NCBI RefSeq assembly: GCF_001420605.1
Contig: NZ_LJIZ01000003.1
Coordinates: 548,095 to 612,094 of the forward strand
From: Bacillus sp. FJAT-25509
Lineage (GTDB): Bacteria > Bacillota > Bacilli > Bacillales > Bacillaceae_G
Length of the DNA stretch: 64,000 nucleotides
Reading direction: 5' to 3'
Shown in pieces: positions 28,524-38,068 of this stretch. The notes beneath the pieces are model-generated. The model was not told where the DNA came from. It did not search any database and saw nothing but the letters and a program-made list of their open reading frames with translations. Made by a program: the position numbers and the translations under genes. The number at the start of each line of letters is the position of its first letter. The first letter of the stretch is position 1.

Positions 28524-29609
28524 TTATGATTGAAGCTTTGCACGGAAGTCTTTTAACTCAAACATAAATTCTTCAAATTGTGGAATATTCATTTGTTGAG
28601 CCGAATCTGATAAAGCAACTGCTGGATCAGGGTGTACTTCTGCCATTACTGCATCTGCTCCAATTGCTAGGGCTGCTTTTGCTGTCGGTAATAATAAGTC
28701 TTTGCGACCTGTAGAATGTGTTACATCTACAACAACTGGTAAATGTGTTTCTTTCTTTAGAATCGGTACAGCTGAGATATCTAATGTATTTCGAGTAGCT
28801 TTCTCATACGTACGAATACCTCTTTCACATAAAATAATTTGGTCATTTCCTTGCGAAATAATGTATTCTGCTGCATTAATAAATTCTTCAATTGTTGCTG
28901 ACAGTCCGCGTTTTAATAACACTGGTTTATTTACTTGACCAACTGTTCTCAGTAAATCAAAGTTTTGCATATTACGTGCTCCAATTTGAATGACATCAAC
29001 GTATTCTAACGATCTTTCAACATCATTTGGATTTAGTATTTCACTTATTACTGCTAAATCAAATTCATTTGCCACTTTTCTTAAAATTTGTAGTCCTTCG
29101 TATCCAAGACCTTGGAAATCGTATGGAGAAGTTCTTGGTTTAAATGCCCCGCCTCGCATCATTGTTAAACCTTGTTGTTTCATAGCTTGTGCTACTGCAC
29201 GTACTTGTTCGTAGCTCTCAACTGCACATGGACCCATAATAAATGATTGAGAACCATCACCAAGGACAATATCATTTTTCACTGTAACAATTGTATTGTC
29301 AGGCTTTTTCTTTCTTGAAACTAAAAGAGCTTTTCTGTGATCATCCTCTTGTAGTTCTAAGCTTGCTTGGAAGATCGTCTTGAAAATATGTTGTAAAGTT
29401 GACGTTTCAAAAGGGCCCTCATTTACATTTGCAATCATATCTAACACTTCACGCTCACGAACTGGATCGAAACGCTTGATACCATGTTTAATCTTTTGTT
29501 GACCAATTTCTTGAACAACTTTTCCACGCTCGTTTAATAATTCAACGATTTTTAAATTAATCTCATCAACCTTATCACGTAAATTTATTAATTCATTATT
29601 TGTACTCAT
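28524..29609 (-). CDS. aroG: Bifunctional chorismate mutase / DAHP synthase
   Basis: First committed step of aromatic synthesis. The 361-residue protein has an N-terminal AroQ-type chorismate mutase domain (about 1-90, [20 protein letters not shown]) fused to a DAHP synthase of the AroA-beta type (about 100-361: [54 protein letters not shown]). The mutase domain usually serves as the allosteric sensor. B. subtilis names it aroA and has it elsewhere. The ATG at 29609 follows AGGGGGAAAAGG. A T-box leader lies upstream. Confidence 0.95.
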   Translation of the reverse strand: MSTNNELINLRDKVDEINLKIVELLNERGKVVQEIGQQKIKHGIKRFDPVREREVLDMIANVNEGPFETSTLQHIFKTIFQASLELQEDDHRKALLVSRKKKPDNTIVTVKNDIVLGDGSQSFIMGPCAVESYEQVRAVAQAMKQQGLTMMRGGAFKPRTSPYDFQGLGYEGLQILRKVANEFDLAVISEILNPNDVERSLEYVDVIQIGARNMQNFDLLRTVGQVNKPVLLKRGLSATIEEFINAAEYIISQGNDQIILCERGIRTYEKATRNTLDISAVPILKKETHLPVVVDVTHSTGRKDLLLPTAKAALAIGADAVMAEVHPDPAVALSDSAQQMNIPQFEEFMFELKDFRAKLQS

Positions 29610-29693
29610 TTCCTTTTCCCCCTTAAATTTAAAAATTCTAATGTCCAACACCTCTACTTTTCATCAAGTAGTAGGCATGTAAAAAATAAAAAC

Positions 29694-29940
29694 AAAAAGC
29701 CCCTACTGAATAAACAGTAGGGACGAATTAATTAATCGCGGTACCACCCTAGTTGTGAACAAAAACTCTGTTCACCACCTTCATTTTGTTAACGATCAAA
29801 ACGACCGTTTCTATTTTCAATAAATGAAAAAGAAATTGCTCCAAGAATGTAATTCAGCATACCATATGTACTGACTCGCAGCTTACGTCAGCTCTCTTAA
29901 ACAGGGAAGTTATGCCTACTGTGCCCTTATCATCGCAATA
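29694..29940 (-). ncRNA. T-box leader of aroG, probably tyrosine-specific
   Basis: The minus strand has the T-box AGGGTGGTACCGCG (29737-29750), followed by a terminator hairpin CCCTACTG/CAGTAGGG with a T run (29694-29723). The Stem I hallmarks are present: GATGATAAGG at the 5' side, an AGAGAG segment, and GAATTACATTCTTGGAG on the 3' side. The codon in the specifier-loop position reads TAC (29849-29851) followed by A, so tRNA-Tyr is the likely ligand. Uncharged tRNA would favour the antiterminator and raise DAHP synthase expression. Confidence 0.9.
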
Positions 29941-29983
29941 TATTTAATTGTCAAAAGATTCATTAAAAAAGTTATTAATGATG

Positions 29984-30012
29984 ATTATAAGCAGATTTAA
30001 AGAGGCTGTCAA
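29984..30012 (-). promoter_or_regulatory. Consensus sigma-A promoter for the T-box/aroG transcript
   Basis: Perfect TTGACA (30007-30012) and TATAAT (29984-29989) boxes on the minus strand, separated by 17 bases, placed about 45 bases before the T-box Stem I. Confidence 0.8.
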
Positions 30013-30123
30013 TGTATTATTTTTTTACAATTTATAACTTATTCACTATTTTGCTTACTCATAACGATTCTACTAAAGTTAATACGAAAATTGATCCACA
30101 GATCTAGATTTTAATCATTTCCA

Positions 30124-30152
30124 AAATAAAAAAGCCAGCAATTATGCTGACT
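30124..30152 (-). terminator. ndk terminator
   Basis: Hairpin AAGCCAGCA/TGCTGACTT followed on the minus strand by TTTTTTATTTT. Confidence 0.85.
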
Positions 30153-30176
30153 TCTTTGTCTAAAACTTTTTATTTA

Positions 30177-30623
30177 TTAGTATACCCACTCTTTAATAAG
30201 CTTAGAGTATTCAACTAATTCATTTTGATTGAAGAAAATACCGATTTCACGTTCTGCACTAGCAGGTGAATCTGAACCATGGATAATGTTTTTGCCTACA
30301 GTTGCAGCATACTCTCCACGGATTGTTCCTGGTGCTGAATCTTTAGGGTTTGTTGCTCCCATCATTTGACGAGCGGTAGCGATTACATTTTCGCCTTCCC
30401 AAACCATAGCGAATACTGGGCTTGAAGTGATGAAGTCTACTAATTCACCAAAGAAAGGACGTTCTTTGTGCTCAGCATAGTGAGTTTCAGCTTGTTCTTT
30501 ACTCACTTGCATTAATTTAGCTCCAACTAATTGGAAACCCTTTTTTTCGAAACGTGAAACGATTTCACCAATTAAGTTACGTTGTACACCATCAGGTTTT
30601 ACCATTAAATAAGTTCTTTCCAT
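30177..30623 (-). CDS. ndk: Nucleoside diphosphate kinase
   Basis: Balances NTP and dNTP pools through a phospho-histidine intermediate. The 148-residue protein is full length, with the catalytic His115 in [16 protein letters not shown] and the nucleotide-binding MVKPDGV and GTIRGEYA segments. It has its own terminator. In B. subtilis it lies between hepT and cheR; here it lies between hepT and the T-box/aroG unit. Confidence 0.97.
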   Translation of the reverse strand: MERTYLMVKPDGVQRNLIGEIVSRFEKKGFQLVGAKLMQVSKEQAETHYAEHKERPFFGELVDFITSSPVFAMVWEGENVIATARQMMGATNPKDSAPGTIRGEYAATVGKNIIHGSDSPASAEREIGIFFNQNELVEYSKLIKEWVY

Positions 30624-30802
30624 TATGCTCTACCTCACTTGATTTCAATTATGTATAAACAACACAGTTAGAATAGTAACATCAATTTATAAAATTATCA
30701 ATAGTTTAAAATCTTGTTATATTATAAAAATTGAAATCGCTTCCAGATTATTCATTAACTTTAATCAATATAACTGATTAACGGGAGTTCTATACGTATC
30801 TA

Positions 30803-30852
30803 AAAAGCCAAAAGAGGCAGTTGTAAATGCACTAGCATTTTCCCCGCCTCTA
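30803..30852 (-). terminator. hepS-menG-hepT terminator
   Basis: Hairpin with AGAGGC (30813-30818) and GCCTCT (30845-30850) arms and a T-rich tail on the minus strand; the stem begins inside the hepT stop region. Confidence 0.7.
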
Positions 30853-31812
30853 GTTTTTTCGATTTCCAATATTTTTAGCAATTAATATTAACATTTCCTT
30901 TGCTTCACTATTAGGAAGGCTATTGATACTGTTTAAAGATTTTTGTAAATATGCTTCACTGACTTTTCTTGCTGCTTTAATATATGTACTTTTACGAATT
31001 TGATTGATAAGAGGTTTTACAGATTCCGGATCGATTCCTTCATAAACGGATTCAATTTTCTCTTTAAGAGCTAAATCATTCATCGCAAACAAGACAGGTA
31101 ATGTAATATTCCCTTGGATTAAATCGCTACCTGATGGTTTTCCTAATTCTTTCTCAGAAGCCGTAAAATCAAGAATATCGTCCATAATTTGAAAGGACAT
31201 ACCTAAATAGTATCCGTAATCTTTTAAACACTTTTGAAAAGCCGGAGAGGCTCCTGATGCAATTGCACCAATTTCACAACTTGCTGAAATTAAAAGTGCA
31301 GTTTTTCGTTTAATTCTTCTTAAATAACATTTTAAATTTTGGTCAAAATTATATTTATCTTTTATTTGTTCAATCTCACCTAAACAAATCTCTAAAATAG
31401 TCTCAGATAATTTTTGATGGGCCAATGGGATTTCGATTTCTGACATACATTCCAATGCTTTTGCAAATAAAAAATCCCCTGCATACATAGCAACACGATC
31501 ATTGTAAGTGGAATTGATTGTCGGTTTACCTCTTCGTAAACTAGCTTCATCAATTACATCATCATGAACTAATGATGCCATATGTATGATTTCCAAAGTA
31601 GCTGCTACATTTTTAATCGATTGAAGGTTATATTGTCCAAATTTAGCACTAAGCAATACAAAAACTGGTCTAATTCTTTTACCACCAGATTCAAGCAACT
31701 GTACAGATGCGTTTTTCAAAATTGGCTGTGAAGAATTAACTACTTTATGAAGCGTGCTTTCAATCTCATTAATGTCCTTTTTTAAATAAGAATATTTCCA
31801 TTTAACCTTCAT
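30850..31812 (-). CDS. hepT: Heptaprenyl diphosphate synthase, catalytic component II
   Basis: Adds isopentenyl units to make the C35 side chain of menaquinone-7, working with HepS. The 320-residue protein has the two Asp-rich motifs LVHDDVIDEASLRRGKPT and FQIMDDILDFTASEKELGKP that bind Mg2+-diphosphate. ATG 31812 has AAGGTGA at the right distance and gives MKVKWKYSYL; an ATG at 31833 is in frame with a poor site. It lies 44 bases after menG. Confidence 0.95.
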   Translation of the reverse strand: MKVKWKYSYLKKDINEIESTLHKVVNSSQPILKNASVQLLESGGKRIRPVFVLLSAKFGQYNLQSIKNVAATLEIIHMASLVHDDVIDEASLRRGKPTINSTYNDRVAMYAGDFLFAKALECMSEIEIPLAHQKLSETILEICLGEIEQIKDKYNFDQNLKCYLRRIKRKTALLISASCEIGAIASGASPAFQKCLKDYGYYLGMSFQIMDDILDFTASEKELGKPSGSDLIQGNITLPVLFAMNDLALKEKIESVYEGIDPESVKPLINQIRKSTYIKAARKVSEAYLQKSLNSINSLPNSEAKEMLILIAKNIGNRKN

Positions 31813-31856
31813 TCCGTTCACCTTACTATTCATCCCATTTTCTCGCTTTTTTGTAA

Positions 31857-32567
31857 CTAGCTTTTTGGTTTAACACCTAAATGCATTGCTGCTACACCAA
31901 AAGTATAAGGTTTAATTTTTATTTTTTCTAATCCTGCTTTTTTGAAAAGATTTGCAAGTTCATTCATTCCTGGGAACGTGCTTGCACTTTCTTGTAGCCA
32001 AGAATATTCTTTAAAGCTTTTAGCAAATATTTTCCCAAAAATCGGCATGATGTATTTAAAATACGCTTTATACACATGTCTAATACCAAATGCAGTCGGT
32101 TGTGATGTTTCTAAACACACAACAATACCCCCAGGTTTCACGACTCTTGTCATTTCCTTCAACACTTGATAATAATCTGGAACATTTCTTAAACCAAATC
32201 CAATTGTAACGACATCAAAATAGTTGTCCTCAAATGGTAACTCCATAGCATTGCCATGAATTAATTTTACTTGGTCCAAATGCATATTTTTAACTTTTTC
32301 TTCACCAATTGATAGCATATTTTTGCTAAAGTCTAATCCTACTACTTCTCCGTCTTTTCCAACTGTATTTGCAAGTGCAATTGTCCATTCACCAGTACCA
32401 CAGCATACATCAAGCGCTTTCATACCTTTTTGAACATTCATAATTTTCATAGTTTGTTTGCGCCAAGCAATATGTCGTCTAAAACTAATAATACCATTCA
32501 TTGTATCATATTTATTGTAAATCTTTTCAAACACGTCATGTACGCGTTCTTCTTTTGATTGAGTCAT
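31857..32567 (-). CDS. menG: Demethylmenaquinone methyltransferase
   Basis: SAM-dependent C-methylation, the last step of menaquinone synthesis. The 236-residue protein has the SAM motif [12 protein letters not shown] near 52-63, the acidic loop GLDFSKNML, and the [12 protein letters not shown] signature of the UbiE/COQ5 family. The ATG at 32567 follows GGGGG. It sits between hepS and hepT, forming the conserved hepS-menG-hepT operon. Confidence 0.96.
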   Translation of the reverse strand: MTQSKEERVHDVFEKIYNKYDTMNGIISFRRHIAWRKQTMKIMNVQKGMKALDVCCGTGEWTIALANTVGKDGEVVGLDFSKNMLSIGEEKVKNMHLDQVKLIHGNAMELPFEDNYFDVVTIGFGLRNVPDYYQVLKEMTRVVKPGGIVVCLETSQPTAFGIRHVYKAYFKYIMPIFGKIFAKSFKEYSWLQESASTFPGMNELANLFKKAGLEKIKIKPYTFGVAAMHLGVKPKS

Positions 32568-32608
32568 ATAAACCCCCACTAAACTAATTACGATTACTTC
32601 TATGTAGA

Positions 32609-33298
32609 TTAATTTTGTAATTGTATTATTTTTGATAATTCTTCTTTTGTTTTAGCTAAATCAACAATCCCCATTATTCTTTGAAATTGAGAAATAAAAT
32701 CAGAGTAATTTTCAACTGAAGATTGTTCGAATTCTTTTTTCAGTCTTGACATTAAACATTCTTGCTCAATATGCTTTATAGATTCTTCTGCTGAAATAAA
32801 TTTTGCAAAATGTACAAGTATAGTTGATTCGATTACAGTTATACAGTTGAAAAGATCTTCTAAAGAACTAAATTGTTCGTGAACTAGATTGATCTTCTCT
32901 TCATTCATTTCTTTAACAGCATATGACAGTTCTCGAATTAAACCAATTTCCCCAGTTTTAGACAGAGCATCGTAGTATAGTCCACTATATAAGTCTCCTT
33001 CTAAAACGGTTAATTGTTTCTTCTCACGATCCATTGGAGTACCTTCATATGTGGATACCTTTTCATGAGTATCTAAAGCAATTTGATGAATCATCAAGGC
33101 TTTACAGTAATGTACAATTTTATCACTCGTAAAATTGTGATCATTTAATAAATTTATTAATAAAGTAACCTTTACATCATCAATTGTCGGTGCTTGCAGA
33201 TGTTGATTTAAATATGGGTGTTTAATCGTATGTAAGATTTGAGTGATTACTTCATTTTTTAACTCGTGAATACTATTCATTATTTCCATCCATTCCAT
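32609..33298 (-). CDS. hepS: Heptaprenyl diphosphate synthase, component I
   Basis: Regulatory partner of HepT; needed for chain-length control. The 229-residue protein is all-helical. The core motif [20 protein letters not shown] is the hallmark of HEPPP synthase subunit 1. The start may be ATG 33298 or ATG 33280, which gives [11 protein letters not shown] and has a GGATGG segment upstream. It is first in the hepS-menG-hepT cluster. In B. subtilis mtrB lies just before it; here no mtrB is present. Confidence 0.88.
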   Translation of the reverse strand: MEWMEIMNSIHELKNEVITQILHTIKHPYLNQHLQAPTIDDVKVTLLINLLNDHNFTSDKIVHYCKALMIHQIALDTHEKVSTYEGTPMDREKKQLTVLEGDLYSGLYYDALSKTGEIGLIRELSYAVKEMNEEKINLVHEQFSSLEDLFNCITVIESTILVHFAKFISAEESIKHIEQECLMSRLKKEFEQSSVENYSDFISQFQRIMGIVDLAKTKEELSKIIQLQN

Positions 33299-33391
33299 TT
33301 ATAACTGATTTTTTCATTATACCATAAGTATTTTAGATGGTATAAGTTGATTGCTCAATCAACTTGAATTATTTTATAATGAATATTTTAA

Positions 33392-33443
33392 AAAAAGCAG
33401 GACTTCCGGCTTTTTAGACTGCCTGTCAAACGCCCTGCTTTTT
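33392..33443 (-). terminator. folE terminator containing a repeat-element fragment
   Basis: Stem AAAAAGCAGG (33392-33401) and CCTGCTTTTT (33434-33443), with a large loop that includes AGACTGCCTGTCAAACGC, similar to the left end of the element at 38446-38579. Confidence 0.65.
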
Positions 33444-33455
33444 GATTATTAGATT

Positions 33456-34028
33456 CTATTTAGTTGAATGAATCATTGCAAGTATTTCATTTCTTCCTTG
33501 CACATCTTCTTTAAGTGAGCCACGAACTGCAGTCGTAACAGTTTTTGAGCCTGGTTTTCTTACTCCACGCATAGACATACACATATGTTCAGCTTCTACA
33601 ACTACCATTGCACCGTGTGGTTGTAGCACTTCCATAATAGCATCTACTACTGAGGCAGTAATACGCTCTTGTAACTGAGGTCTTTTAGCTACTGTTTCTA
33701 CAGTACGTGCTAATTTACTTAAACCAGTTACTCTACCATTTCTAGGAATGTACGCTACATGAGCAACTCCGTAAAAAGGTAATAGATGATGTTCGCACAT
33801 TGAATGGAATGGAATATCTTTTACAAGAACTAATTCTTCATGATCTTCACCAAATACTTTATGTAAATGAGCTTTTTCATCTTGGCGCATACCAGAGAAT
33901 ACTTCAGCATACATTTTCGCAACTCGCTTTGGCGTTTCGTAAATTCCTTCTCTATTTGGATCATCACCGATAGCTTCGAGAATTAGACGAACCGCTTGTT
34001 CAATTTTTTCTAAATTAACTTCATTCAT
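33456..34028 (-). CDS. folE: GTP cyclohydrolase I
   Basis: Converts GTP to dihydroneopterin triphosphate for folate synthesis; named mtrA in B. subtilis. The 190-residue protein has zinc ligands Cys78 and His81 in [11 protein letters not shown] and the third Cys in [15 protein letters not shown], with the GLSKLAR segment. The ATG at 34028 is behind GGGGGATC and gives the usual 190-residue length. It stands between hbs and hepS; the TRAP gene mtrB that normally follows is missing. Confidence 0.96.
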   Translation of the reverse strand: MNEVNLEKIEQAVRLILEAIGDDPNREGIYETPKRVAKMYAEVFSGMRQDEKAHLHKVFGEDHEELVLVKDIPFHSMCEHHLLPFYGVAHVAYIPRNGRVTGLSKLARTVETVAKRPQLQERITASVVDAIMEVLQPHGAMVVVEAEHMCMSMRGVRKPGSKTVTTAVRGSLKEDVQGRNEILAMIHSTK

Positions 34029-34216
34029 TAATTGATCCCCCATGCTAAAAAAAATTCTAATATTCACTATCAGATTCGTTTTATTTTAACATAATTCTTT
34101 TTTTATAGGCAAAAAAAGAAGGATACTTTCTTTAAGATCACCTAAAAACAACGCTTTCTATGTCCAAAATTAATGATTGATCCCAAAATCATGGGACTTT
34201 TTGGACTTTTTTTAGC

Positions 34217-34255
34217 AAAAAAAGAAGGATGCTTTTATTAGCATCCTTCTTTTTC
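34217..34255 (-). terminator. hbs terminator
   Basis: Strong hairpin AAAAAGAAGGATGC/GCATCCTTCTTTTT with a T run on the minus strand. A shortened relative of its left arm occurs at 34112-34130. Confidence 0.9.
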
Positions 34256-34270
34256 GCTTAAATTATGTAA

Positions 34271-34543
34271 TTATTTTACTGCATCCTTAAGCGCTTTACC
34301 AGGTTTGAAAGCTGGAACTTTACTAGCTGCGATTTCGATTTCCTCGCCAGTTTGTGGATTACGTCCTTTACGAGCTGCACGCTCACGAACTTCAAAGTTA
34401 CCAAATCCGATTAATTGTACTTTATCCCCGTTTTGTAACGCACCAAGAATTGATTCGAATACAGCGTCTACTGCTAAAGTAGCTTGTTTTTTAGTTAATT
34501 CACCAGCTTCAGCAACTGCATTGATTAAATCTGTTTTGTTCAT
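34271..34543 (-). CDS. hbs: DNA-binding protein HU
   Basis: Nucleoid protein that bends DNA. The 90-residue protein begins [21 protein letters not shown] and carries the [11 protein letters not shown] beta-arm tip with the intercalating Pro, ending KDAVK. AGGAGGTGA precedes the ATG at 34543; the longer frame to 34552 overlaps that site. A clear promoter lies upstream. It lies between spoIVA and folE, as in B. subtilis. Confidence 0.97.
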   Translation of the reverse strand: MNKTDLINAVAEAGELTKKQATLAVDAVFESILGALQNGDKVQLIGFGNFEVRERAARKGRNPQTGEEIEIAASKVPAFKPGKALKDAVK

Positions 34544-34651
34544 GTCTTTCACCTCCTCCCAAAATTTTAGAAATGTTTCTTAATTTCATTTGTGACCAAA
34601 ATTTTAAATTTTATACAACAAATTCCAATTAATTTCTTTGTCATGCCTTAT

Positions 34652-34678
34652 ATTATACGATTCTACGGCTTTTTTCAA
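34652..34678 (-). promoter_or_regulatory. Putative sigma-A promoter for hbs
   Basis: On the minus strand TATAAT (34652-34657) lies 15 bases after TTGAAA (34673-34678), or 17 bases after TATTGA. It is about 110 bases before hbs. The remainder of the 472-base gap up to spoIVA is AT-rich with no gene. Confidence 0.5.
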
Positions 34679-34973
34679 TATGTTTTATAAGAAAATGTTG
34701 GAATTACTCGAAAACAGGTGGTGATTTTTCTGAAAAATTCATGTTTCGTCTTCAATTTTGTTACAAGGTCTCGTGAAAGTACGATGATTACTGTATTAAT
34801 TGGCATTTTTTTAATTTTTTTGATGATTTTTAATAAATTAACTTTTGTTGAAATTTGTCGAATATTATTTATTTTATCTTACTAATTTTCTATGTTTTTT
34901 CTTCAAATTTCATTTCCTTAAATAAAAATAACGATTAGATTTTTTAAAGATTAACCTTTATTTATAGCAAACA

Positions 34974-35005
34974 CAAAAAAAATCAGATGGTTTTTACCAC
35001 CTGAT
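34974..35005 (-). terminator. spoIVA terminator
   Basis: Hairpin ATCAGATGGT/ACCACCTGAT followed on the minus strand by a T run. Confidence 0.88.
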
Positions 35006-35015
35006 CAATTAATAA

Positions 35016-36494
35016 TTAAAGGATAATTGCAATTAAACCGCCACTTCCTTCGTTAATAATTCTTTCTAAAGTTTCCTTCAATTTATATCTTGCATTTTCA
35101 GGCATTAGAGAAAGTTTCGCTTGGATGCCTTCACGCACGATTGAACTTAATGAACGTCCAAATATATCTGAGTTCCAAATTGATAATGGATTATCTTCAA
35201 AATCTTGCATTAAGTATTTAACAAGTTCTTCACTTTGTTTTTCAGTTCCGATGATTGGTTCAAACGTTGACTCGACATCAACTTTAATCATATGAATAGA
35301 AGGTGCTACTGCTTTTAATTTCACCCCAAACCTTGAACCATGGCGTATAATTTCTGGCTCATCCAAGCTCATATCTAAAAGTGAGGGTGCAGCAATTCCA
35401 TAGCCGGTCTGTTTAACCATTCTTAAAGCATCTGCTACTTGATCATATTCTTGTTTTGCATGAGCGAAATCTTGCATTAATTCTAATAAATGATCTTTTC
35501 CGCGAATTTCTACTCCTACAACCTCTTTTAAGACTTGATCATATAACTCATCTGGTGCAGATAAATCAATCTCTGCAACCCCTTGACCCATATCTATTCC
35601 AGCTAGTTGTGCATGTTCAATAAATTCATAATCACTAAATTGGCCAACTACATAGTCTACATCTCTTAATCGCTTAATATCTTTAACTGTTTCTTGTATT
35701 GCTTCTTGGTAGCTTTGGCGTAGCCAGTGATTTTCTTTTAAAACTAATACCCAGCTAGGTAAGTTTACGTTCACCTCAAGGACTGGGAATTCATATAAAG
35801 CTTCGCGAAGTACGTTCATTACATCTCCTTCGCGCATTGCTTCAACACTTAATGCAATGACAGGAATATCGTACTTTTCAGATAGTTCTTGTCTAAGTGC
35901 CTCTGTATTAGGATGATATGGCTGAGAAGAGTTGATCACCATAATGAAAGGCTTTCCAACTTCTTTTAATTCAGCAACTACTCTTTCCTCTGCTTCGATA
36001 TAATCATATCTAGCTATTTCTCCAATTGTGCCATCAGTTGTTACAACAACTCCAATTGTTGAATGCTCTTGAATAACTTTTCTTGTACCGATTTCCGCCG
36101 CTTCATTAAATGGAATCGGTTCTTCATACCAAGGAGTGCTAATCATTCTAGGACCATTTTCATCCTCATACCCTTTAGCTCCTGGCACACTATAACCAAC
36201 GCAATCTACTAATCGAATATTTACATCTAACCCATCCGCTACATGAATTTTAACTCCTTGATTCGGAACGAATTTTGGTTCAGTAGTCATTATTGTTTTA
36301 CCTGCAGCGCTTTGAGGTAATTCATCATGTGCTCTAGCACGATCCGCTTCATTTTGAATATTAGGGATTACAACTGCTTCCATAAAGCGTTTAATAAATG
36401 TTGATTTACCAGTACGCACGGCACCTACAACACCTAAGTAGATATCTCCTCCTGTGCGCTCGGCAATGTCTTTAAAAATATCTATCTTTTCCAT
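35016..36494 (-). CDS. spoIVA: Stage IV sporulation protein A
   Basis: ATPase that polymerises on the forespore surface to make the basement layer of the spore coat. The 492-residue protein has the Walker A GAVRTGKST near 24-32, a TRAFAC GTPase-like fold with the VDCVGYSVPGAKGYEDENGPR segment, and the C-terminal region (GLIAIIL end) that docks to SpoVM-bound membrane. AGGGGAAC precedes the ATG. A sigma-E type promoter is likely. It sits between yphF and hbs. Confidence 0.97.
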   Translation of the reverse strand: MEKIDIFKDIAERTGGDIYLGVVGAVRTGKSTFIKRFMEAVVIPNIQNEADRARAHDELPQSAAGKTIMTTEPKFVPNQGVKIHVADGLDVNIRLVDCVGYSVPGAKGYEDENGPRMISTPWYEEPIPFNEAAEIGTRKVIQEHSTIGVVVTTDGTIGEIARYDYIEAEERVVAELKEVGKPFIMVINSSQPYHPNTEALRQELSEKYDIPVIALSVEAMREGDVMNVLREALYEFPVLEVNVNLPSWVLVLKENHWLRQSYQEAIQETVKDIKRLRDVDYVVGQFSDYEFIEHAQLAGIDMGQGVAEIDLSAPDELYDQVLKEVVGVEIRGKDHLLELMQDFAHAKQEYDQVADALRMVKQTGYGIAAPSLLDMSLDEPEIIRHGSRFGVKLKAVAPSIHMIKVDVESTFEPIIGTEKQSEELVKYLMQDFEDNPLSIWNSDIFGRSLSSIVREGIQAKLSLMPENARYKLKETLERIINEGSGGLIAIIL

Positions 36495-36561
36495 GTGTTC
36501 CCCTCCCGATTTATCAATACATGGGAATAATTGACTTGAAGTAGTATACCTATGACAATAT

Positions 36562-36592
36562 CATTCTATGATGTTGTCCTAGTGAGTTATGA
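36562..36592 (-). promoter_or_regulatory. Putative sigma-E promoter for spoIVA
   Basis: On the minus strand GTCATAAC (36585-36592) and CATAGAAT (36562-36569) are separated by 15 bases, near the sigma-E consensus, about 68 bases before spoIVA. Mother-cell expression is known for spoIVA in B. subtilis. Confidence 0.45.
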
Positions 36593-36633
36593 CAAGATTT
36601 TTTATTTTTTCTTTTTACTCACTTCGGATCAAA

Positions 36634-36676
36634 TAAAAAAATCCTTCGATAAAATGTATTCTTTTATCAAAGGATT
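36634..36676 (-). terminator. yphF terminator
   Basis: Hairpin AATCCTT-GATAAAA/TTTTATC-AAGGATT with a T run on the minus strand. Confidence 0.85.
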
Positions 36677-36690
36677 ATGATTTATATTAT

Positions 36691-37407
36691 TTATTTTTGT
36701 TCTAAAAACACCGGTTGTCCATCTTTAATCGTATATGGAAGTGAGTATGCAGGCACGATTGGAGAGTCTTTTACTAAAATAGAACGAATATCTTCACCGA
36801 ATATATAATTTTTCGCTTCTTTAATTTTTGCATATAAATCAGTTGAATAGTCAACATAGAACTCCCCATCATTCCCCATTATGATTGGTAAGTTCTTATT
36901 GCTATAAGGACTGACTACGAACGGTTCTTCTTTGAAACCCATCTTTTTATAGTTTAATAGAAAAACACCATTAGCCAATGTTTTCTTGATTGGTGGGTAT
37001 GTATGTTTATCTTTATAAACTTCTACTCTTAAGGATACATCTCTTAGTTTTTCTGCAATTCTAAGATCGACTAATTTAACCGTCGGATTCTTTTCTGCAT
37101 CTATTAATACGTACTGAAAGATCCCACCATTTTCATAAGAATTACCAGGTGCATCACTTAAATAGCCAGGTGTTAGTTTTGTAAAATCAATTGGATATTT
37201 AATATAAATTGGTGTACTCATATCCTTGTTTTTTATAGGTAACATTCCTGAATTGTTTTCCTTAAATTTATTAACTGCAGTTTGAACAGATTGCAATTGA
37301 TCATCATATGGTACTTGATTTTGTGCAAGTTTATCTTGTGGATATAAACAGCCACTTAATAAACTAATTACAAAGCACATTAGAATGGAAAGAAATAGCT
37401 TTTTCAT
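36691..37407 (-). CDS. yphF: YphF-like lipoprotein
   Basis: A 238-residue lipoprotein. The signal peptide ends in the lipobox LLSGC with Cys20. The mature part is hydrophilic and likely outside the membrane. Sequence order matches YphF beside spoIVA in B. subtilis; function is unknown. The ATG at 37407 lies behind AAAGGGGA; another ATG at 37428 overlaps the yphE stop. It is co-directional with the DUF2768 gene before it. Confidence 0.82.
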   Translation of the reverse strand: MKKLFLSILMCFVISLLSGCLYPQDKLAQNQVPYDDQLQSVQTAVNKFKENNSGMLPIKNKDMSTPIYIKYPIDFTKLTPGYLSDAPGNSYENGGIFQYVLIDAEKNPTVKLVDLRIAEKLRDVSLRVEVYKDKHTYPPIKKTLANGVFLLNYKKMGFKEEPFVVSPYSNKNLPIIMGNDGEFYVDYSTDLYAKIKEAKNYIFGEDIRSILVKDSPIVPAYSLPYTIKDGQPVFLEQK

Positions 37408-37427
37408 GTTAGTCCCCTTTATTCTCA

Positions 37428-37625
37428 TTAACTAGGCCAGCTTAACACGATATATGTAATTAAAATCCCTGAAATAATTAAAGACATATATGCAATGAAG
37501 GCTGTAATCATTTTTAAAAATTTTATTTTTATTTTGTTTCTACTCAAGAAAATTAAAAATAATGATAAAAGCATTAAGCCGATTCCTACAAAAGAAATAA
37601 TTTCATTAATATGTGCCGCGTTCAT
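37428..37625 (-). CDS. yphE: DUF2768 membrane protein YphE
   Basis: A 65-residue protein with two membrane helices (about 9-27 and 40-61) separated by a basic loop (SRNKIKIKFLK). It matches the DUF2768/YphE family found between spoIVA and gpsA in Bacilli. A sporulation role is inferred from context only. Its stop overlaps the alternative start of yphF. Confidence 0.8.
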   Translation of the reverse strand: MNAAHINEIISFVGIGLMLLSLFLIFLSRNKIKIKFLKMITAFIAYMSLIISGILITYIVLSWPS

Positions 37626-38068
37626 TATGTTCCCCCTATGTATTTTCTACCATTATTATAGTATCAAAATAATCACATGATTTGAATTAAAATCTTTTTT
37701 AATCCTATTAAGACATTATCGACTTATTTAATGCTTAAGTATACTTGGAAGTTATTAATTTATTTCTTTGCTTCATAAAAAATCCATTAGAACAAATTCA
37801 CTAGTTACACCTTAACAAACACCATCAAAATACCTCCTTGTTAAAACGAACCAAGGAGGCACTCAGGACCATTCACATATTTAAAAGTGCAAAATAAAAA
37901 GAAAGAAAAAGTAAAAATATACTCCTTCTTTCTTCGAAGCAAACTGGGGCAATTGCTTCGTAATCTTCTTCGACTAACACCCACCAGAATACATCCGGTA
38001 TAAGTCATTCTATATTATGCGAAAATGTATGATTATGCACTAAATACATCGCTGAAGAATAAGCCCAA
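37626..38068. other. 443-base region between spoVIF and yphE
   Basis: No confident gene. It contains a CCTCCTTG/CAAGGAGG hairpin at 37833-37859 that pairs a good ribosome site with its complement, followed on the minus strand by a six-codon ATG frame (37805-37825), and a GAAGCAA/TTGCTTC hairpin near 37937-37962. Confidence 0.45.

Noticed and set aside
34112-34131. A second terminator for hbs
   Set aside because: Only the left arm of the hbs hairpin is repeated, without a matching right arm; it is more likely a decayed duplicate.
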